A DNA stretch of 64,000 bases from Tricholomella constricta (lineage: Eukaryota > Basidiomycota > Agaricomycetes > Agaricales > Lyophyllaceae): positions 310,001-374,000 of the forward strand of contig JAACJP010000006.1 of assembly GCA_013368375.1 (NCBI GenBank), in the 5' to 3' direction. Below are positions 18,701-31,102 of the stretch, one piece after another (the first letter of the stretch is position 1; the number at the start of each line of letters is the position of its first letter). The notes below the pieces were generated by a model. That model was not told the origin of the DNA, did not search any database, and saw only the letters and a list, made by a program, of their open reading frames with translations. The position numbers were made by a program, and so were the translations under genes.

Positions 18701-19024
18701 TTTTCCCTGCGGTAGAAAATGGCCGTGGAATATGCTTACGGCGTTTTTTTTCTTCTTTTATGCAGTCGCAACAGTTGCAGATGCTGCCCATGTCGAATCC
18801 GACGATTAACCCAGGCGCGGTGGAGACGCAGCAGATGCGTGTCGTGGCACCTGTTGGGGTGAGTGCATCTGTTCGTTATACATCACCAGAGCATCCCTAA
18901 TGCGTGTGGCCAGAGCAACGTCCGGCTACGCTTACGGATATCATACTCCATTGCGGGTCAGAGCGTCCAGGAGCAGGTCGACTTCGCGGGATTCCCGCCG
19001 GGACTGACGGGAGGTGGACCATGA
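15730..19024 (+). CDS. APL4: AP-1 complex subunit gamma (gamma-adaptin)
   Basis: Large subunit of the AP-1 clathrin adaptor at the trans-Golgi and endosomes. A short first exon encodes MVHHNLK, followed by [20 protein letters not shown], the start of the adaptin N-terminal helical solenoid. Further exons carry [53 protein letters not shown] and [18 protein letters not shown], all typical of gamma-adaptin. A low-complexity hinge (about 18230-18530) has [10 protein letters not shown] and DDILGLFG, likely clathrin-box-like or accessory motifs. The C-terminal ear domain ([20 protein letters not shown] onward) ends [11 protein letters not shown] at 19024. Around ten introns; about 850 residues. 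Converges with SF3B1. Confidence 0.95.
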
Positions 19025-19345
19025 TCGAGAGTCATCAGTGTGATGTAGCTATCCGTACATATTGTATGTACTGTTCTTGGCCCCTGCTTTTCTTTGTTTT
19101 GAGAATCTTTCAGCAGGATATAATACTTAGCTCTTTTTTTCGATGGGCAGGAGGGATATTGCGCCACTCGTCCGAGAACCGAAAACTGCAGTGACTCGCA
19201 TAGACGTATACCAACCAACCAAATCCTTCCTGCTTTCGATTCTGGCCATCACACTAAGGATGAGAGCGTTTAACCACTCAATTTGTACGCATACATAGAT
19301 ACACGAAACGATACGTTATAAGCTGTTCATAAGTAAAGTAGAGTC

Positions 19346-22300
19346 CTAAATGAAAACCTGGAGGGGGTGCCTATCGTACACGTTCTGCCCCTCACTCAAC
19401 TCGCTAAGATCCGGATAGAATGGAACCATAGCGTCTGCCGCACCCAAGTAAAGGGCATTGTAAGTGCGCCAATAGACTTCTCTGACCTTCCTCGCAGGAT
19501 GGAAGAGTCCTTGCAGTACGTAACTGAGCAGAACACCAGGACCTAAAGTGACGCGCATCGCTTCGATGGCGTCCATGACCGCACCGATGACGTGCGGAGA
19601 TGTCTCGAAGCAGTTCGGCCAAACGAGGTTCATGAGGTGCAGCATCGAATCTTCACATCCGAGGCCCGCCACACCGAGCGCCAAGTGCTTGACTATGGTG
19701 CTGGCCGTTTGTCGGTGAACGAGATCACGATCTGTGAGCGCGTCCTCGAGCATGGTGACGACCGAGTCGCAGTAATATGCTGACTGCGGGCCAACGTATT
19801 CGAAGACGAAAGAAAGGGCTTTGAGACAACCCGTCCGCACGTTGAGTTCAGCAGTTCGGTATTCGTTCAAAATGGCCGGTATACATGTGAAGGCTAGAGC
19901 AAAAAGTAAAGAATACATTAGCCTTCCATGGGTCTATATGGAGTATAAGTGAACACTCACGTCCGCAAGTCTCTGCCACAATGGCAATGGCAACAGTACT
20001 GCAAACTCGACTCTGACGTTCTTGGACTCGCAAATTTGTCAACAAGACGGAAAGAACGTCTTGTGGTCCCAAACTTTTGGCGATATAACCGAAGGAATTG
20101 ACCGCCGCACGCCTGATGCCCTTCTTGTGCGCCTTGAGAAGATCAAGAAGTTCGAAACAGATACGCATCCATTCACGAGCAGGCACGAATTCAGCGCCAC
20201 GATCAGCTAAGGAAGACATAAACATTAGCATTGGGAAGATTGAATATACGTCGACGGACTTACCAATGCGACCAATCAAGTTGATAGATGCTTCTTGCAC
20301 TTTCTCGTGTCTGTTTCGCAAGATAGGCGTCATCCGAGGTACTGGATATATAGATGAGTACATGTTCTGACGACTAAAGAAAGGAAGACTCACATAGATC
20401 TTTTACTGGCGGATTCATTTGCGTCATTCCCACCACATTTGCAATGGCACCCTCGGCAGCAATGATGCTTCCAAGAGTATCGGGGTACTCCTCTCCGAGC
20501 TGTTCAAACAGGACAAGGCCGAGCTTGCTTAAGAGTTGGTCTTCACCACACTGCTTGATGACGACCGCCAAACGCGTTGTAAGATCAGCTGCCTGTTGTC
20601 GGACCTTCGCGCTCTTGTTGTTGAGGCGCCATAGAATGGTCGAGACGATCTGCGTAAGATACGGTTTGACACGGATGCCCAACGCATTGACGACAGTTCC
20701 GAAACCGTCCAACATGACCTGGTCCTCTGTGGTCTGCTCCTGGAAGGAATAGATGATACCGTCCACCAGCCTGACCTCCAACCGTTCATCGATATCCGAT
20801 GCTCCAAGCGTCGCGATTACCTTGGTAATGGTCTCCATAACCATCTTCCGGTACGGCTCAGCCTCATCCTTGAGTTCATTCACGACTCTGCCTACAATCT
20901 CCGCAACTCCAGCCTTCTGTGCAAGCTCGACCGTTGTTTCGACGACTTGGCGGTAATTCCGTCTGTCCAGGGCCATACGACGCACCCAGAAGGCCTTGAA
21001 GAAGTCGGGAAGAATATCCTGTTTGATATACCCAGGTGTGACACCCTCGGTGGCAGCACACTGCTTTACGACTTTGAGCACAATCTTCTTCATCTCCTCG
21101 TCGGATGTCTGGAACTCTCGAATAAGAATGACGACGACCTCCTTCGTATAGTAGGAAGCATATTCGGGGTCCATGAGAGGAATGATGAAACCAATGGCCT
21201 TGAGGAAGGCAGCGAGACCCTTTCCACGATGAAGGCGGGTACCCGTCCACAACGGTCTCAACACGTTGTCGAATGACTCGATACCATAGGGCGCGGCCGC
21301 CTCAGCGAGCGCAGCCAACCCTAAAGCTGTCATTGTTTTGACCTTTTGCTGATCGTCCGTCAGGCCAAGGGCGATGCAATCCACCAAGTTTCGCAGATGG
21401 GGCAGGATGGCACATCCCATCATAATGGCAATCTGCTGAACAATGCGAATACCGGTGTGCCTTGCTTGCCATGATTTTTTGGAACGACAGACGGCTTTTA
21501 AAAAGGGAAGGAGGGCAGGAATGCCGAGTGCAGAGGCGACGACGGAAAACGCGCGAGCGGTCGTGTTGCGGACGTATTCGTCAGCGTGGTCGATGTCGGG
21601 ACGCATGGTGGAGATCATGTGGGCGAGACCGGCGGCTTTGGAAAGGTTGGATATAATTTCACGGCCCTCGACACGCGCGTAGTAATCCTCGTCGATAAGG
21701 AGGGGTTCGATGACGACGAGGATTTTGTGAACGTAGGGACGGACGAGATCATCTAGCTTGTAGAGTACGCGATCGATGACTTTCACAAGGAGATGGCGCT
21801 CTTGGTCTTCGAGCGTACGCTCCATGAGAAGGGGAAGAATTTTGTCAAAGAGTGGACCAGCTCCAAATTCGCGAGCCTTGTCAGTGATCTGCCGAAGCGC
21901 CGTCTTACGGACAGGGGGCGTCCCGTTCTTGATCTTGAGGAGCAATCGCATGATCTTCCTCTCCTTCATCTCGTCAACTGACAGCTCAGTCTCATCCTCC
22001 TCCTTTAGGATTTTGGCAAAATACTGAGCATCTTCGGCTTTGAAGAACGCAAGGTTGCCGACCCCCGGAATCTCAGTTGGCAGCTCAGGGGCGAGTCCAG
22101 CAGCGGCGGCAAGGGCAGCAGCATCAGAGCTTTCTTGAATTTGGAAACCTCCAACCTCTGTAATGGGAGTCGCCATGATTTTACGAGGGGCGACCATGGG
22201 TGCATAACCGGGGGGTGGTGTGACGATTGCATAACCAGAAATTGGAAGAACGGCATCAAGTTCCTCGTCCGTCAGGTATCGGTTGTGCTTATCCTCCTGC

Positions 22301-22998
22301 ATGAAACCTGGCGCGTTCATGATAATTGGGGTCATGGGGACGTCCACATTGGAGGCAACAGGAGTTTGATCCCACCGGGACCGTTTGGGCGTTTCACCAA
22401 CACCGGCCTCCGCAGGGGTAGCGTCCCACCTGGACCGACGCTTCTTGGGTGCAGAAGCTTCGAGGGCCTTGTCGGACCACTCCCCAGCAGGCTGGTTGGG
22501 ATCGATATTTTCGTCGGAGGGTTCAGGGACATCCCATCGGCGCTTGCGCTTAGTGCCGGATGACTCTTTTCCAGCGGTTGCCAGTTCCTTTGCGGCAGCA
22601 AGTTCCCTTGCAACATCCTCGAGCTCGGCAGCGGGCGGGGTCTTGTCGAGGTCCATCTTCATCTTCCCTTCCTCGCGATCCTGCCTCTCCTTTTCCTCAA
22701 TTGCCCGCTTTACTCTGACCTCCTCCTGTTCCAACCTCGAGAGCCGCATAGCATCCTTATACCCTCCCTCGACTTCCTTCCCATCCTCACCCTGCTGAAA
22801 CGCATCCGCACTGTCGACAGCTACGCGCCCAAAGCGACGATTGTGGTAGTCCGACTGTCGTGCCGCAATTTGTCGTTTCGACGCTGTCTCTGCGAACGGG
22901 TCGACATTTTCTTCCTCGGCAAGATCTGCGAACTCTTGAAGGATTTCCTTCGGAGCTGTATAGGAGTCTATCAATCTGGGAGAGTTGGGTGGAGACAT
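19346..22998 (-). CDS. HSH155: Splicing factor 3B subunit 1 (SF3B1 / Hsh155)
   Basis: U2 snRNP protein that clamps the branch-point helix. A huge first exon (20400-22998) starts [20 protein letters not shown], carries TPxxSRWD-like repeats ([28 protein letters not shown]) that bind p14 and U2AF-type partners, and then the HEAT superhelix. Conserved landmarks are [42 protein letters not shown] and [14 protein letters not shown]. Two downstream exons (about 19900-20340 and 19346-19890) complete the HEAT repeats with [20 protein letters not shown] and GCEDSMLHL, ending HPLQVFI. About 1,170 residues. The N-terminus may include an upstream exon not located here. Arginine replaces the usual lysine at the position matching human K666. 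Confidence 0.95.
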
Positions 22999-24009
22999 TA
23001 TACCTCGAGAGCTTGCGGTGGGACGGAGCAAACCAAGGCTGAAGCGAGTTGACTGGGACACGAAACTCAGGATGACCAATACTGTGTTCCTTTTTCCCAC
23101 GCCACAAAGGTATAAAGCCACCTTTTTTTTTCCTTCCCTTCTGCCAACGCATCCCTTCCTTGTGAGTTCATCTTTCGCTTTCGCTCTCTGTGATGATTTC
23201 TTTGCCGCCCCAGTCGTAGCCTAGTGCGTTGACGATCGGCAGAGCACACAGCCAAATCGTTGCATCTCTGACCTCTATTAAAAACAAAAACACTTTACAT
23301 CCTGAAGACGCACCATACTAATGACATTTTCTCTTGTAGATCCCCTGAACATTCCTGTCATCTATTGTGCAATATTTCTCCCCAATGCCTCGTAACCTGC
23401 CCTAGTATAGCCGAAGTGAGTTTTTTTTCCAAACTGTTTTGCATGATGTGAACACATTACACCAATCTCTGGAGCCATTGGCGATGGAGAAAAACCATAC
23501 ACAAAAAACTAAGAACAGCCAGCTGATCCTTTCATATTTATTGCCACCGCTCTTCTGAAACTTTGCTGACCCATTTGTTCGTTCTTAGATGTGAACCTAC
23601 TGTTCGTTTAAATTTGTATTTGATGTACTTCACCGAATATCATCCGTGGAAGAATAGAATATTCTTCGTTCCGACCTCTAGACTTATCGATAAAAAAGAA
23701 GCGGGTTTGTCTTTACTGGAGGATGTATCCGCAAATTGACATTTGCGAAACGAGAATCGTCCTTGTCACTGTGCCCAGGCTGCGGCGCTGCGCCGACATA
23801 AAACGCGGCGGTTGCCGTCGCCGAACGTTGGCGTCATCCCATCTCGGTCCACGTGACCGAACGCGTTTCGGCGTCGGCATTCGATGCCGCCTCGCCGACG
23901 CGATTCGTATACTCATCAACATCCATAAAGCCCAGGATTCTTGAGATGTTTATCCCAACTAAAAGTCCTTTCCTCCACCTCAATCACAGAATCCTCTCTT
24001 CTCATCAAC
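22999..24009. other. Intergenic: divergent promoter region
   Basis: About 1 kb between the SF3B1 start (-) and the next gene (+). The SF3B1 reading frame remains open upstream to 23121 but without recognisable protein features. AT-rich stretches (23271-23710) hold no supported gene. A possible 5' exon of SF3B1 could be here but was not found. Confidence 0.4.
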
Positions 24010-24583
24010 ATGCATCCTTACGGTCCTGGTGCACACTACTGGCACTGGCACCGCGGCCCCCGCCGCCTCATCTGGTTTATCATCGGTGCAGCGGCCGCGA
24101 CTTGGTGGATCAAGCACAAGGAGGAGCGTCAGGGGTGGAAGAGCCATTGTATTCGCGCCCCAATCCAGCCGCCCGTCCTCTCGTCGAATGCGGATGCTGA
24201 CCCATGGAGTACGCGCGGAGTGACGAAGGCTATCAATAACTTACCGCCGGCGGAGATGAGTCGTCATACGAATGACTGGAACGATGAGAAACAGCACATG
24301 GCGGAGATCAGTCAGTCTGCGGGTGATAAGGTGAGTTGACGCTGAGTAGGTTACCCTCCTGTGACGTATTAACCAGTGGATTATAGCTGGCGGAATTATC
24401 TGAAGCAACTCTCGACACTGTTTTGATGACTGTTGAGGTTCTGAAAGCTGTACGTCCTTGTCGTCACAATATCCGAATCAGTATTGACGATGTCACCCAC
24501 AGAAACTCGCAGAACATCGAGCGGCGCGGGATAAGCAATTGGAGGAGGAACGCCAGAAGAAGAATCCTCCCCGACTTGTCTGA
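24010..24583 (+). CDS. Small single-pass membrane protein, unknown
   Basis: Not recognised. Three exons joined at introns 24331-24387 and about 24451-24502, giving a protein of about 155 residues. It starts MHPYGPGAHYWHWHRGPRRL, an aromatic and histidine-rich N-terminus, immediately followed by one hydrophobic segment IWFIIGAAAATWWI, then a basic stretch KHKEERQGW. The C-terminal half is charged and likely helical: AELSEATLDTVLMTVEVLKA joined to KLAEHRAARDKQLEEERQKK, ending NPPRLV. Such an architecture resembles small tail- or signal-anchored proteins with a coiled coil, perhaps mitochondrial, but the sequence gives no direct proof. Converges with the SLC35F gene 166 bp away. Confidence 0.7.
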
Positions 24584-24749
24584 TCGCCATATGTTATTCT
24601 CACCTCTTCCACTATTTATTCTATATTATAATCATATTCTTATCACACCGTTCGTTAACATTCCTTCCATCGCATTTGTATATCGTCATCAACCAATCAC
24701 AGCATCCTCTCAGATCGTAAATTTAGATATAAGAGCAAATTCTCCGCGA

Positions 24750-26656
24750 TCAGGCCATGTTTGCACCCGCAGGTGGTGTAGCAGGCCTGAAATCATCACC
24801 CGCAGGGTCGCCCCTTTTATTAACGTACGAAGGAGCGGTAGGAGCGGTATTTCCTTGCTCTTCGGCTAAATGTGTCTGCGTTAGAGGAAGTACGATATTC
24901 ATCCAATAAATAGACGTACGTGTTGAGTACCAGAAGTATGTGATGAGACCGCCCAGAATGACGACAAAAGCAACAAAATAAAGCCAGTATGGATGGTATT
25001 TCTGTGGAAATAGGTCAATCAAGGGTGGAAAAGGACCAGGTAGAACCTTACGTAGAGGAACAATCCTGTGAACAAACAACATATGTGAACAAAGGCGAAT
25101 CCATAGAAGATATTGTAACACACCGAAAAGGAGTCCCCAGAAATCACTAGAAAGGAGACTGAGATTGAAGTACGTCGAGGAAGCCAGGCGATAAATGATA
25201 GGAGCAACAGTGTAGAGAATAAACATTGCTACAACAGAAAGATCAGGAACGAACGAGGACACTACAGGCAAACGAACCTGCCGTATAAGCAACCAAAAGT
25301 CCAACTTCGTGAATGAGAGATATCAGCTGTATAACTTTAAATGAACAAACACGGCCTTACTAGTCATTCCGTTCCAGCTAGCAAGTTTCATGCCGTTATG
25401 CTCCAACCCAGCAGCTTGTATCCCATTGATAAGGGTTGCATACATGCCGAGTTGTCCGACCACCTTATGATTGTGTAAATCCATTCAACCAAATGCATCG
25501 CAGGCAGGTTACAGAGAAACGAACCTCGTAGAGAGGGCGCTTCCTGACAAGGAACTCCTCTGAAGCGTTCGCTGATGGAGAAAATCAGCGTGCATTAAGG
25601 GGGAAGCACACGGTACCTACTTATTCCATAAAGGGTTGCGCCAGCGATCATAAAGCCATCCCCTTTCGCCCTGTTCAGGGCTGACCAGTCCTTATCGGTG
25701 ATCTGGTCGGAGGCGACCAGCAGTCCGAGTCCAGCAATGCAAATAAGGACGCCCTGGAAATATCATTACAAGTATATCCATGTTCAAGTTGATGATACAC
25801 CATACCAATATTTGGGTCCAGTGGTACTTGGGACGCATATAAATCCAGGAAACGAACATGCAGACTGGGATCGCCCAGCTGATTGTGTGTCTAATCAGAG
25901 ATGGCAATGAATGTGACGAAGTAGCATAACTTACGCGTCCAGCAACATACAAGAAAGCAAATCCGTGTATTGGTATGCCTATTCCGCATTAGTTGCCCGC
26001 ATCGAATGTATAGTGCGCGTATAGCAAGTACCTTGACCACAAGGAAATTTCCTTCAACGTCACAAGCGGCCAGGATAAAATCTATGACAGCCGTGGTAAT
26101 CAGTCTTGGCACTAGGGACTCAAATTCATCGATTGCCCACGCACATTTCCATCCATCCTTGAGAACCATTTTCCCCCATCCTTTGAATCCGTCTTTTATT
26201 TTTTTTTAGTATCAGCAGATGAGGTTATTGATCAGAGACGCACATTGGTATATCGTGTAAGGCGTATAAATCGTGAATAGAGAGAAGTATCTGGTTACGT
26301 TAGATATAAGCGCCCTTGGATTGCGTGCTGTAGTGTTTCACGCACAAGAAAAAGGTCTGGGTTGTTGGGAGTGCCCAGTTGCGTCTGACCAGCTCAGTCG
26401 TCGTGACATTGGTGCAAGTTATGCAAAGGGAGACCACTTGACCACAAAAGAGTGCCAGAGCGAAGCGGGGGGTCCATACGCTCTTCCATCGGCGTCCAAA
26501 GCTTTTCATGAATTCCTTTGGAGAGGTATAGACCATCGGAGGGCGAATGGGAATTGCATTGCCCCGATCTAGAGATTCAGGACGGTCGGCATCGTCGACG
26601 AGAGAGTCGGTCTTCTTGAGGTCTTTGTCGCCATCGTTCTGAATCGCAACAGACAT
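24750..26656 (-). CDS. SLC35F1/F2-type membrane transporter (DUF914)
   Basis: Drug/metabolite transporter superfamily protein with about ten membrane segments. ATG 26656 begins MSVAIQNDGDKDLKKTDSLV, a charged N-terminal tail, then RFALALFCGQVVSLCITCTN, FILAACDVEGNFLVVKAYQY (the DVxxNxxxxxAYQYT motif of SLC35F1/F2 and plant DUF914 proteins), WAIPVCMFVSWIYMRPKYHW, GDGFMIAGATLYGITNASEE and SFxxxFILYTVAPIIYRLAS-like segments. The C-terminus is hydrophilic and ends PAGANMA. Many short introns, about 400 residues. The substrate is unknown even for the family; the animal relatives are orphan transporters. An in-frame GTG three codons upstream is ignored in favour of ATG. Confidence 0.88.
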
Positions 26657-27776
26657 GACGGACACCTGGGGGGAAGTATGGAATTAGCGACTTTGTGTGC
26701 GGATTTTTTTTTGGGGGATGGGCACGTACAGTACGCAACTCGGCCTGCGAAACTCGATCGTGAGGAACACAGAGAACAGAGATTCGATGTTGCCAGAGCG
26801 GAGATCAATTCGAAGGAAACCGATTTGATCAAACAAATTTATTGATGGATGATTTGCACCAGAAGGCATTAGACAACAAACTGGAAGAAGAGTCATGCGG
26901 CGACCAGCCGGCCACGGAAAACCCTTCAGGCAAGGCGTTGTGGCTTCGACAGCAGCCACACGACTCCAGTAATCAATCGGATGGTGGCTCACGTCAAGCT
27001 CAGGTGATTTCCCGAGTTTTAATTATGGGAACGACAACAGATTCCAAGCGAATTTTGTTTTGGCCGGAAGTGTCTGACAGAGGTTGGAGGAGGAGTATGC
27101 GGACGTGGATCGCCCAGATGACCTAAAATTCTATGTAATGTTGTGTTGATTAGTGTGGTTAGCATCGTTTCTGAAATCTGGATTATGTGTTGGCAGTGGT
27201 GTACAGATGAGTGCCTACAGGTGTAGCCGACCGCCGGCGATGGTCAACAACGTTGAGGTGCGGTCATGAAAGGTGGCAGGATGCAGGCTTTTTCAGGGTC
27301 TCGTCAGTGAGGCTCATGGATGCAGTGTGTTTGCTTCCATTGTGCGCCATGACCTGAACTACATATCAACGCGTACTGTGAAGGAATTAAGTGGTGCAGT
27401 GGCGTTCATGTATGTCTAGGCGGTTTACAGGAAAGGCTTACGACAATGTTACTTAGAAGCTAGGATGATTTACATTCGAAGCATTTTGCGAGAAGCAAGA
27501 GGTACGATCACCGATCGCACCGGTTGGGGGACAGAGCCGGAGCGCCAGCGTGATTTCAGCTGTCCTTCTTGTCTTCAGACAGCTTGGGAGGTTTCATCTG
27601 TCTACCGGATAATGTTCCTGACAGAGCCAACGTCCAGGAATAACATTCCACGGACTACGCGGCCTCTCGCGCTCTTTCTGATCACCACATCAACTTCACA
27701 TCAATTCGCCAACTGAAATCTCACAAAACCACCACATATACATCTGCCCCGGGTCTCCCCACATTTCTTCTCCAAG
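26657..27776. other. Intergenic: divergent promoter region, 1.1 kb
   Basis: Lies between the SLC35F gene (-) and the amidase (+). A 94-codon open frame at 26842-27126 has no recognisable similarity and no clear context. It is not called. No repeat or RNA gene seen. Confidence 0.4.
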
Positions 27777-30262
27777 ATGTGGCCCTTCTCACCTTCCTAC
27801 CTCACCATCGTGCAGTCGAAGCGTGCACACCGGACCCTGGCTCTTGCCAGTGCCAGTCTGCCTTCGACTCTATCTTCTGAGCACGACAAGTTCACCCACG
27901 CAACTGGTAAGCCCTTTGCCGCCTTTCTTTCTTCTTTCCGGTGACAGGTGTCGCGTATTAGCTACCGAGATCGTCGCTCACATTGAAAAGGGCGAATGGT
28001 CCGCGTCGCAGGTTGTCGAAGCGTACATTACTCGAGCCGCATATGCGCAGGCGACTACAAATTGCCTCACGGAAGGTGTGTTTCCCGATAAATCGTTATT
28101 ACCATGGCTTTAAAAGTTCGGAATAGTCATGTTTGACTGGGCCCGTGAACAGGCCAAGGAACTGGACGAAGAGTTTGCGTCCACAAAGAAGCTGCGAGGG
28201 CCGTTACATGGTGTACCGGTGAGTCTCATCCTTGCCGTTCTTGACGGTAACCACCTGGGCGAAATTTAGTCTTTTACCTTTGTCAGACCAGCTTCAAGGA
28301 TCAGTGTAAACTTTGATCCCTCTTTTCCTATGTTTGTTCACAAAGACTCATTTAATTTTGATTGACAGTTGACATCATTGGTTTTGATTCTACTATCGGT
28401 TTTACACAGTGGGTGAATAAACCTGCAACGACAAATGCAGACGTGTGTATAGATGTATATCAGCTGTCAGGATTGGCGTTGACTTGTACCCCGTTTAGCT
28501 TGTCGCACAGTTCATTTCAGCTGGCGCTGTGCTGTTTGTGAAGACAAATGTCCCCCAGACAATGTTTGCGTTTGAATGCTCAAACCCGCTCTGGGGACGC
28601 ACAACCAATCCCTACAATGACAAGTATACCTGCGGTGGAAGTTCTGGCGGGGAGGCTGCGCTCCTGGCAATGGATGGCTCGGCCGTAGGTATCGGCAGTG
28701 ATGTCGGAGGAAGTCTCCGTATACCTGCTGCCTATTGTGGGTTATATTCCCTCAAACCCTCTGTTTCGAGGATAAGTCACGGCGGTGCTTGCGGTATGTC
28801 AATGAGCATCTAGGACTGATGACTGGCCTGACAGTTTGTTAGGTCCTGTCCCTGGGTTCGAGGGGATCAAGACTGTGGTTGGACCTATGGGGCGGTAAGC
28901 CCACTTCACTGAACGCTTATTGCACGTACTCATCGTAATTTTTCTAGGTCCATTGATGACTTGGATCTTGTTTCTCGGCTTGTCTTTGGCGTTCAAGGCG
29001 TCGAGCAGAGCATCCCTCCCCTGCCATTCCGCGAAGCAAACCTTCCTTCCAAGCTGCGCTTCGGTTATTACACTTCAGGTAGCTGATCTACCCCGGCGGA
29101 CCTTTCACTTTTAGACTGATATTGGAACTATAGATAACTACGTCAAGGCCTCACCAGCATGTAAACGCGCTGTGCTAGAGACGGTCGAAGCGCTTCAGAA
29201 GCAGGGTCACGAGTGCATTGAGTTCAATGTGCCTGGTGGCGAGTCCTCTCTTCCACCGTCCATGCGTCACTGTGGAATAATGACCAGGCCTGTTTGCTTT
29301 AACAGCTGCCCATGCGTTCAATATTTTCATCGGGCTTACCGCCGCGGACGGATACAAGAAGATGCTTAGCCATTTAGGCCCTGACCCCAAGGTAATTATA
29401 TTGTTGCGGCTCTAGTATCACATGAGGCGGCGGGCGCTGATGTGTCTCGTTCGATCAGGAAAACAGTCTGTGGCTGGTGACGGCTGGCCCTAAGCTGCCT
29501 TGTAAGTTTCATCCCTCAAGTCTCAAGGTGAACGCATGACTCAAAGCAGGTTTTTAGGGTTCATTCGAAACTTCGCAGCTTGGTTGCTAGAGACGCTCTT
29601 CAGTGATGGATTATTTGCGAATAGTCTGCGCGCTGCAAGGGTGCGCACAGTGCTCGGTTATACCGAGCTCGTCGCTGAGCGAGAAGACCTCATCAAGTCC
29701 TTCCACAAACAAGTAAGCAGTCAATCGATGGAGGGGGATATGCAGTATTCAACGGTCTGGTCACTTTGCAGGTGTGGGAAAAGCACAGCTTGGATGGCAT
29801 CATCGCGCCCGTGCAAGCAATGCCGCAATTGCCTCACGGGTATGTCAAATCACTTTCTTCGCCACATGAAATCGATTTACTGATTGACACGGGCCCCCTA
29901 GCGGTTGTGATAATTTCTCCGGTCTGGCAGCAGCCACCATCCTGTACAATGTCCTAGATTACCCCGCAGGATGTATCCCCGTCACACGGGTGGACCCCGT
30001 GAAGGACCAAGTCACAGACGAATGGAAGACCGGCCCGGGGCTCGGGTCGTCATTGCTTGAAGGCGGGCTCTATCGTGGCAAGAAGCCGCTGTACAACCCC
30101 ACAGAGACCGCGGGGATGCCCGTTGGCATCCAGATCGTGGGGAAGAAGTGGGAGGAGGAGAAGGTCCTCGCGATGATGCGGGTCGCGGACGACGCGCTGG
30201 GCAAAGACGGTCGCTTCGGACCCGGCAACTGGGATGAGCGGTTGAAGGCTGCACGTTCATAG
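27777..30262 (+). CDS. Amidase signature family hydrolase (acetamidase/FAAH-like)
   Basis: Hydrolyses carboxamide bonds using a Ser-cisSer-Lys triad. ATG 27777 gives [20 protein letters not shown]. Exons carry [40 protein letters not shown] (Lys of the triad in SFKDQ), [17 protein letters not shown] (cis-Ser) and [20 protein letters not shown] (nucleophile Ser). Later come [33 protein letters not shown] and the C-terminal [20 protein letters not shown]. Stop at 30262. About ten introns; roughly 560-590 residues, normal for fungal acetamidase-like members. No signal peptide is evident. The true substrate cannot be told, because the family includes acetamidases, fatty-acid amide hydrolases and many uncharacterised paralogues. 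Confidence 0.9.
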
Positions 30263-30439
30263 TATGGAATTTCTTGGATATAAAGGCCTGGATCTGCGCG
30301 CTGAGTGATTGCGCTGGGCCGCCTCGGATGGTATTTTATGTACTCGTACAGATCTTTGCTATGATGCTGCTTTTGCTTCGCTTCAGCTGACATACATATA
30401 TACACACTTTATATATAGATTGCGATGTTAGCCCGTTCA

Positions 30440-30883
30440 CTATTTTGTCGGGCGGCCTGCTCGGCGGTCCTCCTTCCTCTGGTGTATCTGATGCCATGTT
30501 ATGCTCGTGAACAACTGCTGTACAGCAGGGGAAGGATGGAGGCGCACCCAGGTGTTCTTGCAGTCGCGGTAGGCCTGAAAGTAGTCCAAGCAAAAGTCGC
30601 GGTCATAGTCGTGCCGGTTCATGCAGTCCATAGAGGCCTTGGCCGCGGCGGCGCACGGGCTATATGGGAATTGGTTCGTGTTTATGACAGCTGTTGAAAG
30701 GAATGGGGATGGACGGAACGCACTCGATGAATTGGGAGGATACATGGCGGCCCTGGGATGCAAGGAGGTTTGGTTTGTTTTGGGCTGTTCAGAAGCCACG
30801 GACGGACGTACTTGGAATTGCTCCTTGTAATCAAGGGGCTTCACGTTCTCTTCGGGAGCTTGAATTTCGTCTTTCTTGCCCAT
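30440..30883 (-). CDS. COX23: Twin CX9C protein, Cox23-like
   Basis: Small CHCH-domain protein of the mitochondrial intermembrane space, linked in yeast to cytochrome c oxidase assembly. It starts MGKKDEIQAPEENVKPLDYK, and the core reads PCAAAAKASMDC then CLDYFQAYRDC, two exact CX9C motifs. It ends RKEDRRAGRPTK, a tail typical of Cox23. An in-phase intron probably removes the stretch between NTW and RKEDRR (GTGCGC to CACCAG). Another intron likely lies between EQFQ and PCAAAA, because the intervening 60 residues do not look like Cox23. The obvious donor GTACGT and acceptor TATAG do not keep the frame, so the exact splice is unresolved. Converges with the amidase. Confidence 0.85.
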   Translation of the reverse strand: MGKKDEIQAPEENVKPLDYKEQFQVRPSVASEQPKTNQTSLHPRAAMYPPNSSSAFRPSPFLSTAVINTNQFPYSPCAAAAKASMDCMNRHDYDRDFCLDYFQAYRDCKNTWVRLHPSPAVQQLFTSITWHQIHQRKEDRRAGRPTK

Positions 30884-31102
30884 GCTGTCGAGGAGCCAGA
30901 GGCTGAAGCGTAGCAGTAGGCAAGGAAAGACCCAGAGCTACAATGGTGGTGAAACGGAGACGGCTGAGACGCGGAGTTCGAAATACAATTCCCGAGCTCT
31001 CAGTATTTTCTGCACATGAGCATCGATGAAGCAGAATCATATTTCAGTCAAAGAAACACAGCACATATAAACTAAGTATCAAAAAAATACAACCCCCAAC
31101 TT

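Noticed and set aside
26842..27126. 94-codon ORF between SLC35F and amidase
   Set aside because: No recognisable domain, no splice or context support; probably chance.
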